Numbered from the stretch's first letter, positions 47,226 through 60,018 are shown. The stretch is DNA of 64,000 nt from Zoroaster sp. YZ-2022 (GCA_029582265.1 CM055831.1:27900189-27964188), one strand, 5' to 3'. Notes: generated from the letters alone by a model not told the origin. Made by a program: numbers and translations.

Positions 47226-48066
47226 ACAGATCTTTTTTGCATTTAATTATACTTTTTAATTGAATTTAAATTGATACCGAATTTATTGTTAAAAACTTCC
47301 TATAGGTTTAATAATCAAAGACACTCAAAATTTGTATGTCTCTCATAACCAATTGACTTTGTGCAGTGCACTCAAATACATGTAGCACATGTGGCTCACG
47401 ACGCTCTGCTCCCATTGGCCCTGCAATATTTAGTTTAGAATCGTGCACCAGCTGCTGGTACCCACGAGGCAAGTTCAGTTCCCAGGGTACTGCAACATTC
47501 CCTTGACAACAGAGGTCTCCCTCGTGTAAACAATCAACTTGACCTTCCTATCTAGCGCGGCGGCAGTTTAAATAACCTTTTCCCTTTAAATTGACGTTAC
47601 AAACACTCCAACTCATTAATAAGCGACACACAAGCACATTGAGGACAAAACTACCAAGAAGATGTGTAATGGACCAGAAATTGGTTGCTAAGGTAATTAT
47701 TTTTTTTAAAGTAAGGGTTAAAAAGCACTTAAATCCATAATCTCAGTTTCAAAAGTTTTGTGAAGAATTGGAAAATAGGTTTCACGAGATGAATGGTTTG
47801 AATTTACATACACGCTTACACTTTCTTACTACATTTTTTCCTTTTCCTTTGGGGCATTTTAGAAACTATAAAATGGAGCATCATCTTACTGTTTTGGAAG
47901 CACTTTGTCGAGATCTGTGGAAACAGACAAATGAGCTCAGCCTAAAAAGCGGTTTAAATCTAAAAATAGTTGTAGTGATATGGTGATATAACATAAATTA
48001 ATCAGAAAATTAATAATTATTATTAAAATGATTCCCTTGCTTTACAAACTACATCAATCGGGAGGC
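47226..48066. other. Spacer with a local repeat, no gene
   Basis: A TCAAAGACACTCAAAATTTG segment at 47314 with GACTTTGTGCAGTGCACTC downstream recurs at 48691. In the second copy it lies between weak inverted ends (GGAGGTCAAACCAAA near 48672 and TTTGACCTACC near 48835). No supported gene. Confidence 0.45.
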
Positions 48067-48206
48067 GATTTTTTTCTGCAAACAGAATTGCCATCCACAA
48101 TATTTCAGCCAATCACATGACACGTTATTTAAGATGACGAATATGTATAAGACATCTGATTGGCTGAAAATATCGTGGGATAACAACTCTTGTTCAGAAG
48201 AAAATC
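48067..48206. mobile_element. Palindromic MITE, 140 bp
   Basis: Nearly the whole length is an imperfect hairpin: GATTTTTTTCTGCAAACAG pairs with TGTTCAGAAGAAAATC, and ATATTTCAGCCAATCAC pairs with GATTGGCTGAAAATAT, around a central CATGACACG-type loop. No coding sequence. Confidence 0.7.
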
Positions 48207-49580
48207 ATGGGCGGGTAACAACAGAATTTTCAACATATCCAAACGTCTAGTCACTACCAAAAGAAAAATGGTAGTAATGCTAATGTTTACACATCCGGAA
48301 CTTCATACCCTCATAAATCATTTCTATTTTTTTTTATTCTTCCCTAAAACTTTTAACATCGTTTTATAGCCCAAACAGAAGTGCCTTTAATATCCAATGA
48401 CAAATGTCCCGAGTTGACTATTTTATCCACGAACAAATTCGCAAGAGATTTTCTGTTTGGATTTTGTGGAAATTAGACTCAACATGACGCAGAAGCCTTG
48501 TTAACATAATAAGGGTCAATACACTGATACAATCATGAATACGGCTAACAGCGATGACAAAAACCCGCTAAAACCTCGCTTTGTTTACATCGCCTACTTA
48601 GTATGCTAATAAGTTTTGAAGTTGCGCATGTGCATGTTAAACTTTGCCACAGAACGACGTGGGCATGATAGGAGGTCAAACCAAAACCAATCAAAGACAC
48701 TCAAAATTTGTATGTAACTCCCAACCCATTGACTTTGTGCAGTGCACTCGAATAAATAAAAGGACATGTGGCCAGGATAGGTTAAAACAAAACCACTCGA
48801 CAGTACATACACAGCTCTGTGTGACTCTGTGGTTTGACCTACCAATTGGCAATGCAAACCAAAATACTCAAGTGACTGTCTTAGGGTGCGCGGTGCTTAC
48901 TAAATAAATTTCAGCCTGGGCATAGGGAGGTTAAAGGGAATATTATTTGGGTGGAATTTTCGGATAATAATTTGAATGTTTTGTTTGTATTATGACAACA
49001 TTATGGAAAAATTTTCATTGAAATTGATAAGATCATAAACAGAATACTGTATTATATCTAACCATTTTTCAAAGAAGGAATGAATGACTACTTTTTCCTT
49101 TTTATAATTTTTTTCTTTCTCTCTACAGGCATTTTTACATTTGTTTTGCTTGTTAGTTTATTTGTTTTTACTGTCTATTCTATGTAATCATTTGTCCCAA
49201 CCGTATTGACTTAACTGCTCACTCTTGTGTTTATGTAGAATGTATGTCAGGTCAACCTCGCCTGAAAAAGTTTATAGTAAAATGCCAAAGAACTGCACTG
49301 TTGTAAAAACAATTTGTTTAATTGTGATGATGTGTTTTCCTTATATTTGTACTAGAATAGACTATCAAACCAAGTAGATCTAGTTAGTCATTCTGTTAAT
49401 CCACTTGGGCCAGTGGTCTTCAGGAAATTTCAACCCTGCTCTTATACTATCGACCCTGCCCCAATAAATTGTTTATTACCACTCATTTTTTCCATAGAAA
49501 GCTGGTTGAACAGAAAGTCTTCACCATGACAAGCCGCTTGATACTTTGTGTTCTCAACCTGAAGCACAAGTCATCCAATG
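48207..49580. other. Spacer upstream of the zinc-finger array
   Basis: Contains the second TCAAAGACACTC repeat (48691) and then AT-rich sequence with a pyrimidine-rich tract ending CTACAG at about 49129. An intron upstream of the finger exon is plausible, but no exon is recognisable. Confidence 0.4.
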
Positions 49581-49589
49581 GATCTAACA

Positions 49590-50770
<1,181 letters not shown>

Positions 50771-51694
50771 ATCCTCACAAATAAATTACCACAGGATTCA
50801 CTAACGATAAACCATTTGTCTATGGTTTCTGTAGTAAATTTTTTTTTTTTTTTTTCGCAGCAACTAATTGGAAAGTCATCAGAGGATCCACACCAATGAA
50901 AAAATATTATTTATTGTGACATTTTCTTCATTCGCTCATAAGCTAGTTTCTGAGACAATAGCCGATTTTTGGAGAGAGGTATTTTGTTCTGAAACTTGTC
51001 CTACATTTTCATGTAAATTTATTTACATTATTGTTTATTTATCATTGTTATAATACAGTTTACTATTTGTGTGTTTATAGAATGTATATTATATAAACAG
51101 GTCTTCTGTTACGTGTCTTCTATATAACCAGCAAGTATACCCATCCAATGCTGGGTGTTAAAAGAACACCAATGGTGTAAAGTTTAAATAGGCCAAAAAG
51201 TCTCTGGTTTCTGGTCACGTGGTCGGCTTCAAAATTGGTGCGTGTTGTTGCTTTTTTCCTGTAATCGTTTTTTTTTTTTATACAGCGAAATATGTGACAC
51301 ATGCATGGCTAAGAGAGGCTGCACAAATTGGCCAGATGTTCAGACCCCAATGTGAAAAAGTCAATTAACAAACAGCACGGCAGTATTCCAATCAATCCAG
51401 CAATTTTGAAAAAAAAAATTAAAAATGCTCACGTGCTGATAGAGACATTTTTTTTGACTTGATGGGCCAATGATGTCCTCCAAATGAACTAGAGGGTCTG
51501 TCCATTGGCAAGACTATAGTGCTCCTCTGTGTAATCTTTACTTTGATTCAAGGTATATGTTAAACAATCAACCTGTGACTACGTTTTCAGCTCAATGTGT
51601 TTAAAAGTATATAAGTCATGAAAAGGAAATGAAGTTTTCTGAATTCTCTAAATGAAAACGCATCAAAAGGCATATTTTGTTTTCAGGATAACTG
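50771..51694. other. Spacer downstream of the finger array
   Basis: One more finger-like linker (ATGGAAAGTC region, ACACCAATGAAAAAAT at 50889) suggests a decayed terminal finger. The rest is AT-rich with no recognised gene. Confidence 0.4.
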
Positions 51695-52511
51695 TAAACC
51701 CTCCTACTACTACAAGGGTCAAAATCAGTCGGAATGTTGATATACTAGTACTTGCCAAGGTATGTCTAGTGCACTTAAAGGGGTAGTATCGTCATGATTA
51801 GAGCAGACTTTCGACAGGACATGGAATTGATGTCCTTGTTTAAGATTACTGTTGATATACTTCAAGCCAAGGTATGTCTAGTGCACTTAAAGGGCAGCTA
51901 TCGTCATGATTAGAGCAGACTTTCGACAGGACATGGAATTGATGTCCTTGTTTAAGATTAATGTTGATATACTTGCCAAGGTATGTCTAGTGCACTTAAA
52001 GGGGCAGTATCGTCATGATTAGAGCAGACTTTCGACAGGACATGGAATTGATGTCCTTGTTTAAGATTAATGTTGATATACTTGCCAAGGTATGTCTAGT
52101 GCACTTAAAGGGGCAGTATCGTCATGATTAGAGCAGACTTTCGACAGGACATGGAATTGATGTCCTTGTTTAAGATTTAATATGACCTTATCATGTTGGG
52201 TATTGTTAATCTAAAACTAGCATTCCAATTCCATGCCCTGTTTATCGTGACGATACTGCTTCTTTAAAAGTCGAACACTGTCAAACCTTACGTGTAGTGA
52301 GTACATTTACAGGTCAAAATGAGTCGACTGATTTTTTTTTAATAGTAAAAGCATTGTTTGGTATTGTTCAGGGTGGTCAAAATTACAGTAAAAACAGTCA
52401 AAAGTGCCCCTGTGTGCACATTTGGGTCAACAGTCAAAACAGGAAGTTGACTGGTTTTTACCTCTATGGCAACTTCCCACAAAAGTGCGTGCAGCTGTAC
52501 TAGGAGGGTTA
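51695..52511. mobile_element. Family-2 MITE carrying a nested, amplified family-1 MITE
   Basis: Outer ends CCCTCCTACTACTAC and GTACTAGGAGGG match family 2 (the simple copy at 10254-10547). The host site is uninterrupted at about 53337-53350 (TTTTCAGGATGACTG then TTACTTTTTGC). Inside, after CTTGCCAAGGTATGTC, lies a TTAA-bordered family-1 element (51775-52267), where the simple copy runs straight on. The left end of the inner element plus host DNA is repeated four times. Confidence 0.78.
51733..52180 (+). repeat. ~113-bp tandem repeat, four copies
   Basis: GTTGATATACT recurs at 51733, 51849, 51963 and 52072 (spacing 116, 114 and 109). Each unit joins host family-2 sequence (CCAAGGTATGTCTAGTGCAC) to the left end of family 1 (AAAGGGGCAGTATCGTCATG through ATTGATGTCCTTG). 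Copies are nearly identical, so the expansion is recent. Confidence 0.88.
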
Positions 52512-52813
52512 CTTTTTGCAAACTACACATCAAGTTTAGCTTTCAAGTAATTATCTTCACCAGTAGTAGGTTTGGGTGATAACGCGATAATATCCAATAT
52601 TGTGATACCTTATTTTATTTGCTTACGATACCAAGAACCTTTTTAACTTATCGATATATCAGCAAATCGCTATTAAAAAATTAAATCGCGATTAAAACAA
52701 AATCGCCATTGTGAGTTAATTTAAGTCAGAAATTCCATGGAAACAAAATTAGAACAGTCTTTTCAGGTTTTGGAAGTGAGAAACAAAAGTGAACTACTTC
52801 ACAAGTACATAAA

Positions 52814-53108
52814 CTATGAATAACTTTAGCCTGAAAATGCCCTGAAAATCTGTTTTACCTTGAAATAAATAGTTCACAGCAATTTCATGATGACACAACA
52901 TTGTGAAAATGCCATGAAATACTCTTGGAATTTCTTCGAAGTGAAAACGCCGTGAAAGCAACATGAACTTCTTGTGGCAGTTTTGGGGCAGCTCATTTAT
53001 TCTCAAGATCGCCGTGAATTTGCCCTGAAATCACTATGAACATTATTGCCAATATCTGAGAGGAAGAGACTCCATGAAATTGCATTTTCAGGGTAAAGTT
53101 ATTCATAG
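52814..53108. mobile_element. MITE with 27-bp inverted ends
   Basis: CTATGAATAACTTTAGCCTG with its GAAAATGC extension at 52814-52840 pairs, one mismatch aside, with the inverse at 53082-53108. The inside is built of scattered GCC-TGAAA-type half motifs (GCCCTGAAA, GCCATGAAA, GCCGTGAAA). Confidence 0.75.
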
Positions 53109-53229
53109 TTATTCATACAAGCTCTGCAAACAAAATTTATTGTGACGCTTGTAGAGGGGTACATACCTGTGGTTATCGGCTATAAACCAGTCATGCATGA
53201 ATGAAAAAATAATCGCGATATCAAAAATC

Positions 53230-53430
53230 TATATAAGGGTTACTTTTTGCAAACTACACATCAAGTTTAGCTTTCAAATAATTATCCCCACCATGGGCTG
53301 TTTTTGTAGCGGCAATGGAAAGTTGTCATATTTTGTTTTCAGGATGACTGTTACTTTTTGCCAACTACACACCAAGTTTAGCTTTCAAATAATTATCCCC
53401 ACCAGTAGACAATGGAAAGTTGTCATATTT
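53230..53430 (+). repeat. Direct duplication, ~112-bp unit
   Basis: GTTACTTTTTGCAAACTACA or GTTACTTTTTGCCAACTACA, TTAGCTTTCAAATAATTATC and GGAAAGTTGTCATATTTT occur in order twice here. The first part also occurs at 52508, split from its left half by the family-2 insertion. Confidence 0.8.
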
Positions 53431-53674
53431 TCAAAATGATGTTTTTCTTTAAAGCTAAGGTATAGGATTGTAATTACAAAATTACCAAATGTTCAAATTC
53501 TAATGTAAAACTTACTTTGTGTAAAGCTGATGGTGTGAATCTCCCTAAGAAATTATTTTATCTGCTGTAACTAAGAGAAATGAAATAATTTCCAGTTTGA
53601 ATTTAGGAAAGAGTACTTTCTTGTATTCCATGTAACAACAATGCATTTTCACAATGTTCGCATTATAGACACAG

Positions 53675-53988
53675 TAGTAGCGGAACAAGTTACCGCCGGG
53701 CCGGGGGGCAGAGCGCACGGTCGGGCCCCCCCCCCCCCCCAGGCATCATTCCCTAACCACACGTGATTTCCGAGAGACCCGTCATGATTACACTTCATGT
53801 TTTCAGGGGAGCTCAAAATAAAGAAAGGGCCGGTTGATTTGTGTAAGTTCCAGCTCGGGCCCGTCCCCCAACCACCAGAATGTTAAAAAAAAAAATTTAA
53901 AAAAAAAAAAAATCTTTGGGGAGGGGGTCCGGGCCCCCGCCCCCCTCCAGGCCGGGGGACGGCTGCCCCCCCATACGGTCCGCCACTG
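53675..53988. mobile_element. hAT-like MITE, 8-bp duplication AGACACAG
   Basis: AGACACAG lies at 53667-53674 and 53989-53996. Ends TAGTAGCGGAAC and GGTCCGCCACTG pair at 9 of 12 positions, and CAGTGGCGGA-type ends are common in hAT elements. The inside is very GC-rich with a run of about 16 C near 53727 and several G/C homopolymers. No coding sequence. Confidence 0.8.
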
Positions 53989-54041
53989 AGACACAGTTTT
54001 CATACGTTTTTTGTTTTTTTTTAATGTAGGCCTATGTGTCA

Positions 54042-54726
54042 ATATCTTGGAGACTAAACATAGTCATAGAAGCAGTTTTTCAAACATTACCAATGGTGTA
54101 CATGTATACTTTCCCTTTAATATATATCTTGATTCAAAGAGAGTAAGCATGCTCATATTGGCTTAAGCAGTTTAGCCAACATTACCAATGTATATTCCCT
54201 TTAATTGATTCAAAGAGAGTAAGCATAATTTTGTCAACATTACCAATGATGTACTCTAATATATCTTGATTTAAAGAGAGTAAGCACACTCATAGAAGCA
54301 GTTTGGCCAACATTACCAATGCTGTACCTTCCCTTCAATGTATATCTTGATTCATAGAGAGTAAGCATACTCACAGAAGCAGTTTGGCCAACATTACCAA
54401 TGGTGTACCTTCCCTTCAATGTATATCTTGATTCAAAGAGAGTAAGCACACTCACAGAAGCAGTTTGGTCAACATTACCTTCAATGTATATCTTGATTCA
54501 AAGAGAGTAAGCACACTCACAGAAGCAGTTTGGCCAACATTACCAATGCTGTACCTTCCCTTCAATGTATATCTTGATTCAAAGAGAGTAAGCATACTCA
54601 CAGAAGTAGTTTTGCCAACATTACCAATGTTATACCTTCCCTCTAATGTATATCTTGATTCAAAGAGAGCAAGCATATTTGTAGAAGCTGTTTTGCCAAC
54701 ATTACCAATGTTGTATTTTCCTTTTA
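54042..54726. repeat. 81-bp satellite derived from a family-3 MITE end
   Basis: TATATCTTGATTCAAAGAGA recurs at 54341, 54422, 54487, 54568 and 54649, mostly 81 apart with one shortened unit. Each contains TAAGCATACTCA, AGAAGCAGTTT, CCAACATTACCAATG and a GTACCTTCCCTT-type end. The same order makes up the right end of family 3 (21656 and 28020 copies). Because 81 is a multiple of three, 27-residue repeats run open on both strands. Confidence 0.85.
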
Positions 54727-54984
54727 ACCCTAACCACCCAATATCCTGCAAAATCCTCCTTGGGGCACTTTTGGGGAAAAATTCAGCAGTTAGAAACTTG
54801 TACTTTCACCTCTTCAAATGGGACAAAATTACTACCTGGCAAGAAGTACAGGCCATAGCCTAAATGTTGAATATGAAAAATCAAAGAAAATGCATGGTGC
54901 ATTTTGAAGATAAGGGCATGTTTCCAAAAGTGCACTGATGGATTCAGGAAGGTTCCTAGCCAGAATACCTAGGGGATTAGTTAA
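54727..54984. other. Interruption of the 81-bp array
   Basis: About 258 bases without array units. CCCTAACCACCC marks the left junction and GATTAGTTAATTTATATC the right. No element was recognised. Confidence 0.5.
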
Positions 54985-55147
54985 TTTATATCTTGATTCA
55001 AAGAGAGTAAGCATACTCAAAGAAGCAGTTTTGCCAACATTACCATTGTTGTACTTTCCCTTCAATGTATATCTTGATTCAAAGAGAGTAAGTATACTCA
55101 TAGAAGCAGTTTTGCCAACATTACCAATGTTATATATACCTTCCCTT
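54985..55147. repeat. 81-bp satellite, distal two units
   Basis: Two further units with the same internal order as 54042-54726, continuing the array after the interruption. Confidence 0.85.
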
Positions 55148-55410
55148 ACAATCTCATCTGGATGGTTCACTCCCTCCCCCAGCAAGCCAAGACCTGAGTT
55201 TTGCCATACCTAATATTAAACTTCTAAAAGCATTATGTACCGAATTGTTATTTTTATCTTATTTGTCTGTCTTCACTTAACTCCCTGGCAAATTTTTGTT
55301 CTTATTATTCAGCAATCCATATCAAGCTATACAGCAATTTGGCATTATTTTCATTAATTTTTATTTTTATTTTAATTATTTTTTTAATTTTTTTTAATTT
55401 TGGGGATTTG

Positions 55411-55500
55411 TGTAAGACATACGGTGAAGAAGTCAATATGCCAACTGACGTACGCAGCATTAAACACCTTCAAAATCGCTGGACGAGGTTGGTAGATATG
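55411..55500 (+). CDS. Short coding-like stretch, unassigned
   Basis: Within an otherwise T-rich region a frame reads YGEEVNMPTDVRSIKHLQNR, then WTRLVDMRKYL. The spacing of basic residues and W resembles a Myb/SANT-like or MADF-like helix, but the match is short and there are no clear splice borders. Chance or a transposon remnant is as likely as an exon. Confidence 0.22.
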
Positions 55501-55866
55501 AGAAAATATTTAGGTGGGGCAATATTTTTGAGGGGGGTAGGCGTTTCATCCTTGTATACTACCAATGTGTCTATTTTGGTTATGACCCATTTCATTTCAG
55601 CCATGTAACTGTCTGGGAATATTAAATGACCACTATATTCAAACAAGCACATCATAAAAGCCTCCTCTCTAATTGGATTAATAAAATAAAAAAAACTCCA
55701 ATGGGGCATAGATGTTTACCTCAGAAAATGTATCAGTTTAAACACTAATCACTTTTCAAAACACTTAAAAGCAAAGTTGTGTTTAATTGTGTAAGTCATT
55801 CGAATGGGATCAATTTCTCTTCATTTTCTGAATCAAACATAAATTGCCGTATACAAGAATACAGGC
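55501..55866. other. Spacer, nothing recognised
   Basis: AT-rich sequence between the coding-like stretch and the next MITE. No gene or element was seen. Confidence 0.4.
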
Positions 55867-55874
55867 CTACAATG

Positions 55875-56051
55875 CAGGCACGTAGCTACGGGGGGCACGG
55901 CCCTCCTCCAAAAAAATGTCAGAATTTCAAAATTCAAAGGGATGGGCCATCCCCCCATACCAACAAATAATTGTGCGAAAAATTCTGGCTCACAAGAGCA
56001 TGCACGGAATGTGCCGCCACCCACAAAATTCCAACTCTGGCTACGTGCCTG
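55875..56051. mobile_element. hAT-like MITE, 8-bp duplication CTACAATG
   Basis: CTACAATG flanks both sides (55867-55874 and 56052-56059). Ends CAGGCACGTAGC and GCTACGTGCCTG pair perfectly. CAGG-type ends with CGTAGC are common in hAT elements. The insert is 177 bases and non-coding. Confidence 0.82.
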
Positions 56052-56379
56052 CTACAATGTAGTCGCCAGTGAAATATGCATTATGTCAGGATATGTTCAT
56101 TAGCTGTCGCTGTTCTCATTCGACTTTGTGAACACGTCACTGCTTTCTTATTCAAACATTAAACGCGCTCTCAAAAATGCAAATCACTTTCTTTCATAGA
56201 AATACTTAGCAAGGTCACCACGCGCCCTCTTGGATCCTGAGCTTGTGCGCGCGGTGCCTTTTATATACGCATGCGCATTGCAGTGTGGGTGGTTAATTGA
56301 AAATGGCGCCTTAGATTTTCGCTTGATGCACACACATACAGACAACTGCATGCGCATTTCCATCTGTACATGTGTGCGA

Positions 56380-58345
56380 ATACGAGCTAATCAATAAAGA
56401 TTTTGTGCTAAAAAAATATTATTTTAAAAACTGCGACAACAAAATGACACTAATAAAAAGTGATATTAATTTGTTCAACTCCCGAGCGCCACAATCATAA
56501 AAATCCACCCGTCGACTCACTCTCATTCGCTGAAATATCCTACAAAATTTGCATACCAGTAAAAATAATGTCCAATTCCTGACCTTCAGACGATCACTGA
56601 CAATAAAAATCCAGGGACCTTTTATTTGCAAAAACTCCCCAGACAAACTAGCATAAACGATGTTACCCGAAAGAGGGCGCTATCATGTTCTGAGTATCAA
56701 TTTTCGGCTCTGCTGAGTATCAGAGCCGTATCTATATTAGTCTTGTGCAAGACCGTTATTATGCGGATCCTAGTTACACGATCCCGCGCCAGTCGTAAAT
56801 CACCCACCGTAGCTGGCGCTATGGACAAAAGGTGGCGCGGCCGTTTACAGGAATAAATGGCGCCCGCAGCGGCGATTGGTTTATCAAATCACAGCGGATC
56901 GGCGCATGTACGTATAAAATCACGAGTAACGTCTTGCACCAAGACTATATCTATATCTACTGATCTCTAATACAGTGCAGTGGCTGTATCCCAATTATAT
57001 GGGTCTACTGAGTATAAAATCACAAATTTATGAAAACAGTTTTTATATTCGAACAAATTATGTAACTCAGATTTTCTAATTTCCATCGATTAAAATCTTG
57101 TTTAATACTATAAGATTTTAGGCTTTTATATACTGTTCTAATAATTAAGCTTGTTAAATAAAATCGTATTGGCACATACGTTTTGGTACATAAGTCCATG
57201 CAACCATGGAGGAAGAAAATTTCTTCCTCCATGATGCAACACACCATTTTGCATTTGGCTTACCATACAAAAATACGTGGCCCTGGGTTTTCGCTCGTGA
57301 ACTCCCTGGCCACCAGCGAAATAAACATTAACCAATGGTGAGAGTTCACAGATACCAGCTGTATGTAATTTTCCAAAACCCGACTCCCATAATTCATTGC
57401 GCGCACAATTCCTTAAGACTTATTAAATCCAAGTTAATTTCAAAGTATAATTCCCCACCGCCAGCTTTAGTCGTTAGGATCATTTTCACGGGCTCGTTTT
57501 TCCAAAATTATAAAAATGGGAATTATAATTACTAAATGCATGATATTATACAGTTTTCATATTTCCTTCACAGAATAGTCCTAAAAACATTTTTCGACAG
57601 AAACAAGTTGCACACATTTCGCTCGTCCCCACCGCTGCCTTCTGCTATATCCAGAAATCAGCTGAGAATTCCTCCAATTGCGTAGTTTTCGGGGATATAA
57701 GTTTTTTTTAATTATAAAAATGTTCTATTCATAATTTAACTGATTTCTTAAAAATTTTCTCTATTGTCCCTATAATTTTGCTATAATACGTTAACAAAAA
57801 CCTGTCCATTTCTAGCCGACCACCTTTATCCTCCATTGACTTTGTGCACAAACATGTGCGTTTGTTTCACTTCTTTCACTCCCATAATTCATTGCGCGCA
57901 CAATTCCGAAAAGGCTGGTGAATCAGTGAATCAGTGAATGTATAATTATGAAACGCATTTTAAAAGAAAATAAGCGTAAATCATTATTTTAATGTGTATT
58001 TCGATTGCTTAGGCTTCGTAGTACTGAGGAAAAAGGGAAATGTTATGTATTTTGAGAGTTTGGTCCAAACTTTGGACCCCTGATGAACGGGAACAACGTC
58101 AACAGATAATCACATGATCAAGCAGGTTGTTTCGCAACGGAACCTTACCTTGGTACGGTGAGTTCAAAAGGAAGGTTTTGTGCGACAAATTGAGACATAA
58201 ATAAGCTTTTACGATTATATTTACAGTATATAAATATTACATTATAGATATAATTGTGCTATAAGAATGTGGCTTGTGACACACAATTTCATGAAATAAG
58301 ACTAAGAGGACCTGAAATCTCGGTGACATCATAGCCCGGCTTAGC
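56380..58345 (+). repeat. Block C, third copy
   Basis: Pairs with 44740-47225 over nearly its whole length, apart from the MITE at 56738-56948, a small CATGGAGGAAG-containing insertion at 57205-57235 and rearranged sequence at 57290-57415. The ATATAAATATTAC site of the other copy's MITE is intact here (58223). No gene recognised. Confidence 0.78.
56738..56948. mobile_element. MITE, 8- to 9-bp duplication ATCTATAT, CpG-rich
   Basis: ATCTATAT at 56730-56737 and 56949-56956 borders inverted ends AGTCTTGTGCAAGACCGTTA and the inverse of AGTCTTGGTGCAAGACGTTA. The sister copy at 45027-45045 is uninterrupted. The inside has many GCGCC and CGCGG motifs, unlike its surroundings. Confidence 0.78.
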
Positions 58346-58957
58346 CCCACCAGTGTGGCACGGACCTGTATCCTTAGCCACACGTTGGTCTCATTGCCGC
58401 TAACAGCGGGGTTTCCTAGGAATTTTCTAAATTCCAGGCGCTGAAATTGACGATATTCACAACTATTTTGACAGGCTAGATATGTTCGTTACATGTTGAA
58501 CTATCTAGGCGCCCCCCAAAAAATGGTTATTTTACTTACATTTCGTCTCATATAGGCCTAGGCCAGGGCCCGAAAAAATTACAAGACGATTGGCATTGTG
58601 TTTCAACGAGGACGGCCATTTTGAATGTATGAAGATGTGTGAATGGGAAAACAACTTTACGACGGCTGTTTTATGTGTGCACATACTTGCTCATATTTTA
58701 GCGCGCGAAGTATTCCGCTTTCGCTGTAACGTGTTGTCGGTAGTCAGAGCATTTTATGTGCTAAATGTGATATAAAATGTGATATAACTAATATAGGCCT
58801 GTGTATAATTAAAATTAAATATTAATAAATAAATAAAACATGCCCAGTTCCTGGATTCAATTATTTACTTTTACTACAATAAGTAGGGCATATATTTACC
58901 ATATATCGCAGAACCCGCTGCTATATAGGATTCTAGCCAGCCAATCACCATCGGGCA

Positions 58958-59028
58958 AGCTCGGTGGTCGAGGTTAAGACGTCTGCACTAGTAAGCAGGA
59001 TGTTGCGGGTTCGAATCCCGCCCGAGTC
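58958..59028 (+). ncRNA. tRNA-like sequence / SINE head
   Basis: The acceptor AGCTCGG/CCGAGTC has five pairs plus a G-U. The D arm is GTC/GAC, and the T arm is perfect (GCGGG/CCCGC with loop TTCGAAT). The B box GGTTCGAATCC matches consensus, and the A box TGGTCGAGGTT is near. The anticodon stem TCTGC/GCAGG has an 8-base loop, so no normal anticodon can be read. Sequence after it continues as a SINE-like body (to about 59110), which favours a SINE. Confidence 0.6.
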
Positions 59029-59274
59029 CCGCCTGAGTCCCGCCTGTGTAGTTTTTCACAGACACTCGGAAAGCACTGAGTATACATGTACAGTGCTATA
59101 CACATGACGGTGTTTGGGCAAAATTAAATCAATTGTATATTTACCTTATTAATTTTATTTTGTTTGTGTCCACAATATAATTCAGCAAAAGAAAAATGTT
59201 TAAAACACCGTTCATTGACAGGCAATAATGATCGAATCAATGAAGTGTTTCATGTTTGAGGATATCGCTGATAC

Positions 59275-59488
59275 TACACTGAGCAAAAATATAAACGCCC
59301 CATGTTTCAACCTGACCCGCACCGTGTCCACATGCATGTCCATGATTGCCAGACGCCACTATCGTGTTCTAACGGACAGTAATCTGTAGCATATTGAACA
59401 ACAAAATGAATTTTGTATGATTTTGCAACCTCTAAGGCTAATAAAAGTTTCAAAGTGCCACATGGGGCGTTTATAATTTTGTTCAGTA
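59275..59488. mobile_element. Tc1/mariner-like MITE with TA borders
   Basis: Ends ACTGAGCAAAAATATAAACG and the inverse of ACTGAACAAAATTATAAACG, both followed by CCCCATG, between TA dinucleotides. Such ends are common in Tc1-like elements. About 210 bases, non-coding, nested within the fold-back element. Confidence 0.78.
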
Positions 59489-60018
59489 TGGATAGCATAT
59501 TGTTGTTTAACAAAATAATAATAGTAATAATATTATCAGTATTATTGATAATGATGGATGGCCAAAATGTTAATAATTGGGCCCATTCCCTGTAGCCCAG
59601 GAATTTTATTAAGAAATTCACGCCCCCAAATAGACCCAAACCCCGCTTGAACCATCTTTGCAATTTGTCTGTGCACACATAAAACAGCCGTCGTAAAGTT
59701 GTTTTCCCATTCACACACTCTTCATTCAAAATGGCCGTTCTCGTTGAAACACAATGCCGATCGTCTTGTAATCTTTTCGGTCCTATATGAGACGAAATGT
59801 AAGTAAAATAACAATTTTTTGGGGGGCGCCTAGATAGTTCAACATCTAAGGAACGTATCTAGCCTGTCAAAATAGTTGCAAATATCGTCAATTTCAGCGC
59901 CTGGAATTTAGAAAATTCCTAGAAAACCCCGCCGTTAGTGGCAATAAGACCAACGTGTGGCTAAGGATACAGGTCCGTGCCACACTGGTGGGGCAAAGCC
60001 CGGCTATAGCTATGTGAC

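Larger units (their letters stand above)
58323..60018. mobile_element. Fold-back element with ~355-bp inverted arms
   Basis: The left arm 58323-58684 and right arm 59669-60018 are near-perfect inverse copies (GCCCCACCAGTGTGGCACGG, AGGCGCC and GACGGCTGTTTTATGTG segments). The 985-base centre has a tRNA-like SINE head (58958) and a small TA-flanked MITE (59275-59488), and no transposase. Arms this long and similar imply either a young element or arm conversion. Confidence 0.8.

Noticed and set aside
54240..55213. Repeat proteins with 27-residue units on both strands
   Set aside because: Explained by the 81-bp satellite derived from a MITE end.
58958..59028. Functional tRNA gene
   Set aside because: Eight-base anticodon loop, weak acceptor stem and SINE-like downstream sequence; kept as a SINE head.
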